Source of the DNA: Rhodococcus sp. UNC23MFCrub1.1
GTDB lineage: Bacteria; Actinomycetota; Actinomycetes; Mycobacteriales; Mycobacteriaceae
Direction of reading: 5' to 3'
Assembly (NCBI RefSeq): GCF_000686025.1
Contig: NZ_JMLQ01000008.1
Span: 62,001-126,000, forward strand
DNA: 64,000 bases
A model generated the notes under the pieces. It searched no databases and had not been told where the DNA came from. It worked only from the letters and a program-made list of their open reading frames with translations. The position numbers and the translations under genes are program-made. Below, piece after piece: positions 38,144 to 46,163 of this stretch; the stretch's first letter is position 1; every line of letters starts with the position of its first letter.

Positions 38144-39463
38144 TCAGCCGATCCACCAGGGCCGCAACGGAAGACCCGCGTCGTTGTTCTCGTCGAGCTT
38201 GACGGCGAGCACCTGGTGCAGCTGGACCACGTTGCGCTCGAAGCCCAGGCGTGAGCCCGCCATGTAGAGGCCCCACACGCGCGCGGTGCCCTCACCGACC
38301 TCCGCGACGCAGGCGTCCCAGTTGTCGACGAGGTTGCGGCACCAGTCCCGAAGCGTCATCGCGTAGTGCTCGCGCAGGTTCTCCTCGTGACGCACCTCGA
38401 GGCCCACGTCCTGCATCTCGGTGATGATGCGGCCGGATCCCGTCAGCTCGCCGTCGGGGAAGACGTAGCGGTCGATGAAGCCGCCGGCCCGCGCCGACGA
38501 GCGGTTGTCCGGGCGGGTGATGCAGTGGTTCAGGACGCGGCCACCCGGGCGCAGCTTTCCCTTGATGAACTCGAAGTACGCCGGGTAGTTCGAGACGCCG
38601 ATGTGCTCGGTGAGGCCGATCGACGACACGGCGTCGAAGTCGCCCTCGACGATGTCGCGGTAGTCGCTGTGACGCACCTCCGCGAGATCGCTCAGACCGT
38701 CGGCGGCGATGGCGTTCTGCGCCCACTCTGCCTGCTCGCGCGAGAGCGTGGCGCCGATGACGTGGACGCCGCGACGGGCCGCGTAGCGCACCATCGAGCC
38801 CCAGCCACAACCGATGTCGAGCAGTCGGTCGCCCGCCTTCAGGTTCAGCTTCTCGAACACCAGGCGGTACTTGTTCTCCTGCGCCTCCTCGAGCGACGCC
38901 TCGAGAGTCGGGTAGGCGGCGCAGGTGTAGGTCATCGACGGGCCGAGCACGTACTCGTAGAACGTGTTCGACACGTCGTAGTGGTGGTGGATGCTCTCGG
39001 CGTCCCGAGTCTTGCTGTGCCGCAACCCCTCGGCGATACGACGCCAACGTGGGAGAGATTCCTGGGGCGGGGGAGCGATGGGACGCAGCAACTCCCATCC
39101 GAGAGACCGGGTGACGGTCGCTAGTGCGCGCGCGGACGGACGTTTGAAGTGCAGGTCGTCGCCCAGCATCCGGAGCACGTCGTACGGGTCACCCGGGTGG
39201 GCGCCCTCGATCTCCAGATCGCCCGAGACGTAGGCGCGAGCCATGCCCAGGTCGCCGGGGGCGGTCGCGAGGTACGTGGTGCCGCGGGGTGAGGTGAGCC
39301 TGAGCCCGTACTCGGAATCTTCGGCACCGGCCGTACTGCCGTCGTACGCCGAGAATCGAACGGGCAGATCACCTTCGGTGAACTGCTCGAGAATCTCGGC
39401 GATGGAGAGTTTGGGGGAACCGCCGGACAGGCCGGGGTTCCGTTGATCCTTGAATGTCGTCAT
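38144..39463 (-). CDS. tmsB: Cyclopropane-synthase-like SAM methyltransferase (10-methyl fatty acid type)
   Basis: 439 residues. The C-terminal 290 residues are a CFA/mycolic-acid-type methyltransferase: HHHYDVSNTFYEYVLGPSMTYTCA, the SAM loop LLDIGCGWGSMVRYAA, and SSIGLTEHIG. The N-terminal 130 residues are the usual CFA extension. Paired with the adjacent FAD oxidase (ATGA overlap), it matches the TmsB/BfaB protein that transfers a methylene/methyl to oleoyl phospholipid in tuberculostearic (10-methylstearic) acid synthesis. The symbol is inferred from pairing and, from memory, from synteny with Rv3720. Confidence 0.83.
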   Translation of the reverse strand: MTTFKDQRNPGLSGGSPKLSIAEILEQFTEGDLPVRFSAYDGSTAGAEDSEYGLRLTSPRGTTYLATAPGDLGMARAYVSGDLEIEGAHPGDPYDVLRMLGDDLHFKRPSARALATVTRSLGWELLRPIAPPPQESLPRWRRIAEGLRHSKTRDAESIHHHYDVSNTFYEYVLGPSMTYTCAAYPTLEASLEEAQENKYRLVFEKLNLKAGDRLLDIGCGWGSMVRYAARRGVHVIGATLSREQAEWAQNAIAADGLSDLAEVRHSDYRDIVEGDFDAVSSIGLTEHIGVSNYPAYFEFIKGKLRPGGRVLNHCITRPDNRSSARAGGFIDRYVFPDGELTGSGRIITEMQDVGLEVRHEENLREHYAMTLRDWCRNLVDNWDACVAEVGEGTARVWGLYMAGSRLGFERNVVQLHQVLAVKLDENNDAGLPLRPWWIG

Positions 39464-40944
39464 CGACGATGCACCGCCTTCGAATACAGATCCAACAACC
39501 GCGAATCGGGGTCGTACTTCTCTTTGAGTCGGCGGTAACCGTCACCGCCGTAGAGGGCATCGAACTCGGCCCTGTCGTAGAACGAGTCCGAGTAGAGGGA
39601 CTTGTGACCGTCGAACTCGGTCACCTTCTTCTCGATCCGACGGTTGGCTGCCCCGTCGGGTTCACCGGGGACCACGGGCACCGACGACCAGAAGCCGACG
39701 TTGACGTAGGTGCGGTGAGGTTCGAGCGGATAGAGGGGCCACCCGCGTACTCCGGCGTCGGAGTCCTGCGCGTCGGCGTACCCGTCGGGTTCGCGAAGTC
39801 GCAAGGGACACAGCCACAACGGCTCGATCGGGATCTCGTCGAGGAACCACGAGACGAACGCGGCCGTGTTCTCGATCGGCACCTCGATGTCCTGCACGAC
39901 GCGCTCGCGGATCGGGTTGCCCTTGCGCTTCTCGAGACGGTCGGCGATGTCGTACTTCTGGTCGAGCGCGATCAGCTTCCAGTAGAAGCTGCTGCGCAGG
40001 TACTTCTTCGGCCAGAGACGTCGGATGCGCGGGTTCTGCGCACCGAAGGCGCGCGAGCACCAGAACCAGTCGGTGTCCCACCGCCACAGGTAGTCGCGCA
40101 CCGTCAGGCGGTCCGTTCGCGGCGCGGTGCCGTCGTGCTGGATGGACCGGTAGAAGATCGCCGAGTCGGTGTAGTCGCTCACCGGTCCCGGCTCGTCGGT
40201 CTGCCGGCCCAGGGTCAGATAGGCCTCGGTCCCGGAGAACACCACCCCGTCGAGGTAGTCGACGCGGTCACCCTCGTACTCCCGCTCCGCGACGATGCGC
40301 GCCATGACCGTCTGCACCGACTCGAGGTCGCGGAACCGGACGTGGCGCAGGGCGACGTAGGGAAGGACGGGCTCGAGTTCGATGCGCAACCGTGTCGAGT
40401 AGCCGAGGGTGCCGTAGGAGTTCGGGAACCCTCGGAAGAGGTCGCCGTACTCGTTGTCGGGAGTGGCCGTGACGACGTCACCCGATCCGGCGAGAATGTC
40501 GATCTCGAGGACGGACTCGTGCGGAAGGCCGCTGCGGAACGACGTCGACTCGATGCCGAGGCCGGTGACCGCGCCGCCGAGCGTGATGGTCTTGAGCTGC
40601 GGCACCACCAGGGGAGCGAGCCCGTACGCCAGGGTGGCGTCGACGAGGTCCTCGTAGGTGCACATTCCCTGCACGTCGGCGGTCATGGCGTCGGGGTCGA
40701 CCGAGATGACGCCTCCCAACCCGGAGACGTCGAGTCCGGGGGCGGAGTTCTTCGGCCTGGCCCGGAAGAGGTTGGAGGTCTTCTTCGCCAGGCGGACGGT
40801 CGCGTCCCGGGGAATGGCACGGTAACTGGCCAGAAGCCGTTCCACACCCGCCCGATGTCCCGCTTGTCCGATCTCGTGCGGACGGTTGCCGCCCCCGCCG
40901 GGTTCCCGCGCTCCCCCGAGCGCCGCATCGACTGTCTGAGCCAC
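39460..40944 (-). CDS. tmsA: FAD-binding oxidase paired with the methyltransferase (TmsA-like)
   Basis: 494 residues from GTG 40944. It is an FAD/linked-oxidase (vanillyl-alcohol-oxidase fold): SVDPDAMTADVQGMCTYEDLV, PQLKTITLGGAVTGLGIESTSFR and GFPNSYGTLGYSTRL in the FAD-binding half. The C-terminal half ends near FDALYGGDGYRRLKEKYDP. TmsA/BfaA reduces the 10-methylene intermediate to the 10-methyl fatty acid using NADPH. The stop overlaps the methyltransferase start by four bases, so both are made together. Rv3719 is the remembered mycobacterial counterpart. Confidence 0.83.
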   Translation of the reverse strand: MAQTVDAALGGAREPGGGGNRPHEIGQAGHRAGVERLLASYRAIPRDATVRLAKKTSNLFRARPKNSAPGLDVSGLGGVISVDPDAMTADVQGMCTYEDLVDATLAYGLAPLVVPQLKTITLGGAVTGLGIESTSFRSGLPHESVLEIDILAGSGDVVTATPDNEYGDLFRGFPNSYGTLGYSTRLRIELEPVLPYVALRHVRFRDLESVQTVMARIVAEREYEGDRVDYLDGVVFSGTEAYLTLGRQTDEPGPVSDYTDSAIFYRSIQHDGTAPRTDRLTVRDYLWRWDTDWFWCSRAFGAQNPRIRRLWPKKYLRSSFYWKLIALDQKYDIADRLEKRKGNPIRERVVQDIEVPIENTAAFVSWFLDEIPIEPLWLCPLRLREPDGYADAQDSDAGVRGWPLYPLEPHRTYVNVGFWSSVPVVPGEPDGAANRRIEKKVTEFDGHKSLYSDSFYDRAEFDALYGGDGYRRLKEKYDPDSRLLDLYSKAVHRR

Positions 40945-41100
40945 GCGAGAACGCTATACGGAGGTTGTTCGCAACGCTATGGAAGGTGCCTCCCGACGAG
41001 GAAACTTCACACGATCGTTGCGCTCGATTCGCCCGGGCGTGGACGTGAAACAATGAATGTCACCGTCCGTCCCACCCCGACATCAGGAGTTCTCCCCGTC

Positions 41101-41535
41101 ATGGCCAAGGTCAGCGCGAGCAGTTCCCTCACCATCAGTGCGGCTCCCGACAAGGTCCTCGCGGCACTGTCCGACTACGAGACGGTGCGTCCGCGCATCC
41201 TGCCCGAGCAGTACCGCGACTTCGCGGTCGTCGAGGGTGGGCAGGGCGACGGCACTGTCGCTCGCTGGGTCCTGCAGGCGACCGAGAAGCGCTCGCGGAA
41301 CGTGCTCGCGACCGTGTCGGTGTCCGGCGCGACCGTCACGGAGAAGGACGCCAACTCGTCGATGGTGACCACGTACCTCGTCGCCCCGAGCGGTAGCGGG
41401 TCGTCGGTCACCACCACCACGGAGTGGACGGGCGCCGGCGGTGTCGGCGGCTTCTTCGAGAAGACGTTCGCGCCCCTCGGACTGAAGAAGATTCAGGCGC
41501 AGCTCCTGCAGAACCTCTCGCGCCAGGTGGAGTGA
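41101..41535 (+). CDS. SRPBCC (polyketide cyclase/START-like) protein
   Basis: 144 residues from the ATG at 41101, preceded by AGGAG; an ATG at 41053 would add 16. It opens [22 protein letters not shown], the typical start of a START-like helix-grip fold, and ends with a long C-terminal helix ([14 protein letters not shown]). The hydrophobic cavity of the family binds lipids or polyketides, so a lipid ligand would fit its position beside the 10-methyl fatty-acid genes. It is divergent from tmsA. Rv3718c is the remembered counterpart. Confidence 0.82.
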   Translation: MAKVSASSSLTISAAPDKVLAALSDYETVRPRILPEQYRDFAVVEGGQGDGTVARWVLQATEKRSRNVLATVSVSGATVTEKDANSSMVTTYLVAPSGSGSSVTTTTEWTGAGGVGGFFEKTFAPLGLKKIQAQLLQNLSRQVE

Positions 41536-41593
41536 GGCACGCGGCTACGCTCGACCGACACGATCTCGTCACCACTTCGGAAGGACACCCGCC

Positions 41594-41932
41594 GTGCATC
41601 CCGGTGAACAGCCCGACATGTCCCAGCTGCTGCAGCAGGCCCAGCAGATGCAGCAGCAGTTGATGGCAGCCCAGGCGGAGATCGCCGCGACGGAGGTCAC
41701 CGGTCGCGCCGGCAACGGTCTCGTCGTGGCGACTGTGAAGGGCAGCGGCGAGGTGGTCGGTCTGACCATCGACCCCAAGGTCGTGGATCCCGACGACGTC
41801 GAGACCCTGCAGGACCTGATCATCGGTGCGATCGCCGACGCGTCCCGCGCCGCGGGTGAGGTCGCGTCGCAGAAGCTCGGTCCCCTCGCCGGCCTGGGCG
41901 GCGGCGGACTCCCCGGCCTGCCCGGCTTCTAG
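41594..41932 (+). CDS. YbaB/EbfC nucleoid-associated protein
   Basis: 112 residues from GTG 41594. A Gln/Met-rich N-terminal helix ([21 protein letters not shown]) precedes the YbaB core ([30 protein letters not shown]) and a Gly-rich tail ([13 protein letters not shown]). The dimer binds DNA. It is 16 bases before recR, the near-universal arrangement with dnaX a short way upstream; here about 10 kb of lipid genes separates it from dnaX. Confidence 0.93.
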   Translation: MHPGEQPDMSQLLQQAQQMQQQLMAAQAEIAATEVTGRAGNGLVVATVKGSGEVVGLTIDPKVVDPDDVETLQDLIIGAIADASRAAGEVASQKLGPLAGLGGGGLPGLPGF

Positions 41933-41948
41933 AACCGGGTCGAGAAGC

Positions 41949-42560
41949 GTGTACGAAGGTCCGGTCCAGGATCTGATCGACGAGCTGGGCAAACTTCCCG
42001 GTGTCGGACCGAAGAGTGCGCAGCGCATCGCCTTTCACCTGTTGGGGGTCGAGGCGCCCGAGATCGACCGCCTGCAGAAGGCGTTGCAGCGCGTCCGCGA
42101 CGGGGTGCAGTTCTGCATCGTCTGCGGCACCGTCTCCGACAAGGAACTGTGCCGCATCTGTGCGGACCCGCGCCGCGATCGGACGAAGATCTGCGTCGTC
42201 GAGGAACCCAAGGACGTGCAGGCCGTCGAACGCACCCGCGAGTTCAAGGGCAGATACCACGTGCTGGGCGGCGCGCTGGATCCGCTGAGCGGGGTCGGTC
42301 CCGATCAGCTGCGCATCCGGGAGTTGCTCACCCGCATCGGCAATCAGGAGGACGGCGTCGACGTCTCCGAGGTGATCATCGCGACCGACCCCAACACCGA
42401 GGGGGAGGCGACGGCCACCTACCTGCTGCGCATGATGCGTGATTTCCCCGGCCTGTCCGTCACCCGACTGGCCTCCGGACTGCCGATGGGCGGCGACCTC
42501 GAGTTCGCGGACGAGCTCACGTTGGGCCGTGCGCTGTCCGGCCGCAACGTGATGAATTAG
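41949..42560 (+). CDS. recR: Recombination protein RecR
   Basis: 203 residues from GTG 41949, the usual family length. It contains an HhH segment ([20 protein letters not shown]), the zinc finger C-x2-C-x8-C-x2-C ([17 protein letters not shown]) and the Toprim core [15 protein letters not shown] with [16 protein letters not shown]. It takes part in RecFOR gap repair, loading RecA. It is translated closely behind ybaB. Its last four bases overlap the stop of the convergent response-regulator gene. Confidence 0.96.
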   Translation: MYEGPVQDLIDELGKLPGVGPKSAQRIAFHLLGVEAPEIDRLQKALQRVRDGVQFCIVCGTVSDKELCRICADPRRDRTKICVVEEPKDVQAVERTREFKGRYHVLGGALDPLSGVGPDQLRIRELLTRIGNQEDGVDVSEVIIATDPNTEGEATATYLLRMMRDFPGLSVTRLASGLPMGGDLEFADELTLGRALSGRNVMN

Positions 42561-43225
42561 CGCTCGAGCCGATAGAGGCGCTCGGGTCGCCCCACGTTGC
42601 CGTAGTCGAGCGAGACGGTCACCCGGTCGACGTTGCTGAGGTACTCCAGGTAGCGGCGAGCGCTCGACCGCGACATCCCGGTCCTCTCGGCCATCGTGCT
42701 CGCCGAGGTCTCGCCGGGATTCTCCCGCAGTTGGTGCTCGACCATGGCCAGCGTCTCGGCGCTCAGGCCCTTGGGGAGCCGTGTCGCGGTCCCGCGCACT
42801 CCGAATGCCTTGTCGACGGCGTCCTGCTCCGCCTCGTCGATCGCGGCCAGCGACTCCCGTGTGCGGCGGTAGTGCTCGAGGCGCTCCTGCAGTGCCTGGA
42901 ACTTGAACGGCTTGATCAAGTAGTGCACGGCGCCCGCGCGCAGTGCCTTGCGCACCGATTCGGCCTCGCGCTCGCTGGTGATCACCAGGACGTCGAGGTC
43001 CGGGATGATCTCCCGGAACGGGCCGATGAGATCGAGCCCGGTGACGCCGGGCAGATGGACGTCCAGCAGCACCAGATCGGGACGGGTGGACTCCACTTTC
43101 TCCAGCGCTTCCTGCGCCGTGTGCGCCACCCCGCACACCTCGAATCCGGCCACCTTGGTGACGAAACCGGTGTGCACCCGCGCGACCATGAAGTCGTCGT
43201 CCACCACCAGCACCCTGAGTGTCAT
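42557..43225 (-). CDS. CitB/DcuR-type response regulator
   Basis: 222 residues from the ATG at 43225. The receiver domain has the acidic pocket VVDDD (8-12), phospho-acceptor Asp55 in VLLDVHLPG, a switch Thr/Ser (VITSER) and Lys in [10 protein letters not shown] CitB-class helix-turn-helix lies near the C-terminus ([24 protein letters not shown]). Its start overlaps the sensor kinase stop (ATGA). It probably activates the adjacent tricarboxylate/citrate uptake genes, as CitT or CitB do elsewhere. It ends against recR. Confidence 0.9.
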   Translation of the reverse strand: MTLRVLVVDDDFMVARVHTGFVTKVAGFEVCGVAHTAQEALEKVESTRPDLVLLDVHLPGVTGLDLIGPFREIIPDLDVLVITSEREAESVRKALRAGAVHYLIKPFKFQALQERLEHYRRTRESLAAIDEAEQDAVDKAFGVRGTATRLPKGLSAETLAMVEHQLRENPGETSASTMAERTGMSRSSARRYLEYLSNVDRVTVSLDYGNVGRPERLYRLER

Positions 43226-44952
43226 CGCGTCCTCCCCCCGGATCCGGTGACGGCCCGGAAGACCGTCCACCGCCTACCGTCCTCGACTCTGTCACTCACG
43301 CCGACCTCACCGCCGCGTCGGCGGCACACGACACGCACGAGGGCGAGGCCGAAACCGTGCCCGTCGAGCGACGTCCCCTTCGTGCTCCACCCCTGCTCGA
43401 ACACGCGATCCGCATCCTCCGTGCCGATGCCGGGGCCGTTGTCGGCCACCTCGACCTCGATCCCGTCCGCGTCCGCGACGATCCGGACGCGCACCACCGC
43501 GTCCACCGACTGCCCCTCGAGGACTGCGTCCACTGCCTGATTCTCGAGGACTGCGTCCACTGCCTGATTCTCGAGGACTGCGTCCACTGCCTGATTCTCG
43601 AGGACTGCGTCCACAGCGTTGTCGACGAGGTTGCCGACGACGGTGCAGAGGTCTCGGGAGGCATCGTCGTCGAGTCGCGGGAGATGTGAGGCGTCGTCGA
43701 GCGCCACGGTCACCGAGCGGGCCGCGGCGGCGCCGATCTTGGCGATGAGCAGCGCCGCGACCCCGAGATCGTCGATGCGGTCGGTCACGGTGGACGTGAG
43801 GCGCTCACGATGCTCGGTGATGCCGTCGACGTACCGCTCCACCTCGTCGTACTCACCGAGCTGGACCAGTCCCGAGATGGTGTGCAGCTGGTTGTCGAAC
43901 TCGTGGATGTGCTCCCGCAGTGCCGTCGAGCTGGTGCGGCTGATGTCGAGTTTGCTCTGGACCTCGCTCAGTTCGGTGCGGTCACGGAACGTGGTCACCG
44001 TGGCCACCTTTCGTCCGGACGCCTCGATCGGCACCGTGTTGAAGACGAGGATGCGATCTCCGGTGAGGACGAGCTGGTCGCCGTCGTCGCTCGGGTGACG
44101 CAGGACGTCGAGGACCCGGTCGTCGAGTCCGAGCTCCTCCACCCGCCGGCCCACACCGTCCTCGTCGAGGCCGAGCATGTCGTGTGCGCTGCGACTCAGC
44201 AGGACCACCCGACCCGACGGATCCAGCGCCACCACGGCCTCCTTGAGGCCCTCGAGCATCGCCTGCCGCTGGCGCACCAGGTCGACGATCTCCCCGGCCT
44301 CCATTCCCATGGTCTGCCGCTTGACGCGTCGGGCCAGCAGGATCGACCCGACGGCGCCCAGAACGGAGGCCACGGCAAGGTAGATGACGAGGTCCGGGGT
44401 CGCCTGCGCGAGGCGCTCCCACACCGACGGGTACTCGCGGCCGACGATCGCCACACCGACGATGCGGCCGTCGGCATCGAGCACCGGGACCTGTGACTGC
44501 ACGGACGCGTCGGGGGACACCGCGGTGTTGGCGCTCGTCTCGGCGAGACCGGTCCAGGATCGGCCCGTCCGCGCGCCCGCTCCCTCGGCCGCCGATTCCT
44601 GTCCCACCCGCGACGGGTCGGTCGCGACGACGATGATGCCGTCGGGGTCGGTCAGTTGCGCGTAGTCCAGACCCGAGACGGCCCGCACCGACTCGACTGC
44701 ACCCTGCAGCGCCGTACGAATGCGGGGCTGGGCGGAGGCGAGCAGTTGTCGCACGGTGGGACTCGCGGCGAGGTTCTCGGCAGCCGACTGGACGCGCAGA
44801 CCCTGTTCGCGCTGGAAGGTCGCCGACGCCTGGGCCAGCGACAACCCGCTGATGACGACGAGCACCGCGACGATGATGAGAAGCTGCAGTGCGAGCAGTT
44901 GCGACGAGAGGGTGCGGCGTGTTCCGAAGATGCGCAGTCGCCGCCCGATCAC
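43222..44952 (-). CDS. CitA/DcuS-type sensor histidine kinase with in-frame tandem repeat
   Basis: 576 residues from GTG 44952. Layout: TM1 (about 17-40), an extracytoplasmic PDC/PAS-like sensor (41-185, with DYAQLTDPDGIIVVATDPSRVG), TM2 (about 187-208), a cytoplasmic PAS, then the kinase. The phospho-acceptor is His350 in REHIHEFDNQLHTISGLVQ, typical for the CitA family. The ATPase has N-box VGNLVDNAVDAVLE and G1 box VADNGPGIG. Three extra copies of NQAVDAVLE and a partial fourth follow directly after the N-box (about 447-479). The sensor probably recognises citrate or another tri/dicarboxylate. Confidence 0.92.
   Translation of the reverse strand: MIGRRLRIFGTRRTLSSQLLALQLLIIVAVLVVISGLSLAQASATFQREQGLRVQSAAENLAASPTVRQLLASAQPRIRTALQGAVESVRAVSGLDYAQLTDPDGIIVVATDPSRVGQESAAEGAGARTGRSWTGLAETSANTAVSPDASVQSQVPVLDADGRIVGVAIVGREYPSVWERLAQATPDLVIYLAVASVLGAVGSILLARRVKRQTMGMEAGEIVDLVRQRQAMLEGLKEAVVALDPSGRVVLLSRSAHDMLGLDEDGVGRRVEELGLDDRVLDVLRHPSDDGDQLVLTGDRILVFNTVPIEASGRKVATVTTFRDRTELSEVQSKLDISRTSSTALREHIHEFDNQLHTISGLVQLGEYDEVERYVDGITEHRERLTSTVTDRIDDLGVAALLIAKIGAAAARSVTVALDDASHLPRLDDDASRDLCTVVGNLVDNAVDAVLENQAVDAVLENQAVDAVLENQAVDAVLEGQSVDAVVRVRIVADADGIEVEVADNGPGIGTEDADRVFEQGWSTKGTSLDGHGFGLALVRVVCRRRGGEVGVSDRVEDGRRWTVFRAVTGSGGRTR
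43516..43614 (-). repeat. Perfect 27-bp tandem repeat (3.67 copies) in the sensor kinase gene
   Basis: Units at 43516-43542, 43543-43569 and 43570-43596 are identical; a fourth, 43597-43614, covers 18 bases. Each unit begins CTCGAGGACTGCGTCCAC and encodes nine residues, so copy changes stay in frame. Confidence 0.97.
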
Positions 44953-45046
44953 GAGGTGAACCGTACCGCCGGGCGAGCGCGGAATTCGTGCATCTGCGTG
45001 CGCTACGGACGCTCACAATGAACACAATCCCGTTTGTGCACCAAAG

Positions 45047-45062
45047 GGTGACCACAGTCACA
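45047..45062. promoter_or_regulatory. CRP/GlxR-like site between citrate sensor and uptake genes
   Basis: GGTGA-CCACAG-TCACA matches the CRP/GlxR pattern TGTGA-N6-TCACA at nine of ten fixed positions. It sits about 27 bases before the TctC gene and 95 from the kinase start, so cAMP-dependent control of citrate uptake is plausible. A TTTG...CAAA inverted repeat just upstream (45033-45045) could be the response-regulator site. Confidence 0.5.
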
Positions 45063-45088
45063 GGATCCGACACAGTGAGACCGTGCCC

Positions 45089-46075
45089 ATGAACCGACGC
45101 CTCCGCATCAGCGCTCTCGCAGCGTTGCTCGCGGTGCTCTGCACGGCGACCGCGTGCAGTGCGGGGGTGTCGGCCATGGTGACCGGGGCGGAGGAGCCGG
45201 GACTTCGTGTCATCGCTCCGTCGGTCGCCGGTGGCGGTTACGACCTGACCGCTCGCAGTCTGGCCCGAGGTTGGGCCGCGGAGGGCGTCGTGGTGGACGA
45301 CGTCCTCGTACTACCCGGATCGGGTGGTGTCGTGGGACTCAATCGTCTCGCTCTCGAACAGGGCAACGATCGACTCCTGCTGGTGATGGGGCTGGGTCTG
45401 GTGGGCGCACTGTCCACCACCCCGTCCGATCACGAGATCGCGGACGTCACCCCGATCGCCCGACTCGTCACCGAACCCGAGGTCGTCCTGGTGCCGGCAG
45501 CATCCCCGCTGCGGACTCTGGCCGATCTCACGAACGCCTGGCAACAGGATCCCGCGGCTCTGCAGTTCGCCGGCGGCTCCGCGGAGGGTGGGCCGGACGG
45601 GTTGTTCCGGACCCAGCTCGCCCGCACCGTCGGTGTCGACCCGCGAGCATCCGAGTACCGCGTCTTCGACGGCGGCGGCGAGTTGCTGCCGGCCCTACTG
45701 ACCGGCGAGGTCGACGTCGCTACCACGGGCGTCAGCGAATATCTGGACCAGATCGCGTCCGGTACGGTCCGGGCGCTCGCCGTCTCGAGCTCCGAGCGCG
45801 TCGACGGCATCGACGCGCCCACTCTGCGGGAGCAGGGAGTCGACCTCGACTTCGACAACTGGCGCGGCATCCTCGCCCCGCCGGGACTGCCACCGGAGCG
45901 CGTCGACCGCCTGATCGCCGACGTCACAGCCCTGGTCGGATCGCCGCTCTGGCAGGAGATCCTGGCGCAGAACGGGTGGCGGGACGCGCTGCTCACCGGA
46001 GACGACTTCGCGTCGTTCCTCCGCGAGCAGGCCGACCTGGTCCGCTCGACCATCGATCCACCCACCGACGGCTGA
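45089..46075 (+). CDS. TctC-family tricarboxylate-binding lipoprotein
   Basis: 328 residues from ATG 45089. A lipoprotein signal (RR, hydrophobic core, TATAC with Cys23) leads into a Bug/TctC-type binding protein: LRVIAPSVAGGGYDLTARSLA, VLPGSGGVVGLNRLA, LRTLADLTNAWQ and WRGILAPPGLPPERV. It would capture citrate or a related carboxylate outside the membrane. No TctA/TctB partner is present. Instead a CitMHS carrier follows 88 bases later, as in the Bacillus yflP-citM pair, suggesting the lipoprotein assists that carrier or the sensor kinase. Confidence 0.88.
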   Translation: MNRRLRISALAALLAVLCTATACSAGVSAMVTGAEEPGLRVIAPSVAGGGYDLTARSLARGWAAEGVVVDDVLVLPGSGGVVGLNRLALEQGNDRLLLVMGLGLVGALSTTPSDHEIADVTPIARLVTEPEVVLVPAASPLRTLADLTNAWQQDPAALQFAGGSAEGGPDGLFRTQLARTVGVDPRASEYRVFDGGGELLPALLTGEVDVATTGVSEYLDQIASGTVRALAVSSSERVDGIDAPTLREQGVDLDFDNWRGILAPPGLPPERVDRLIADVTALVGSPLWQEILAQNGWRDALLTGDDFASFLREQADLVRSTIDPPTDG

Positions 46076-46163
46076 CGCCGCACACCTCCGTACTGCGCCA
46101 CACCTGTGCCCGCAGCCTGCCTCGACACACCCTGCACTATTCGAACAACGAGGAGTAGTAACC

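Noticed and set aside
43516-43614. CRISPR-like array
   Set aside because: The repeats are adjacent without spacers and lie in frame in a kinase gene, so this is a coding tandem repeat.
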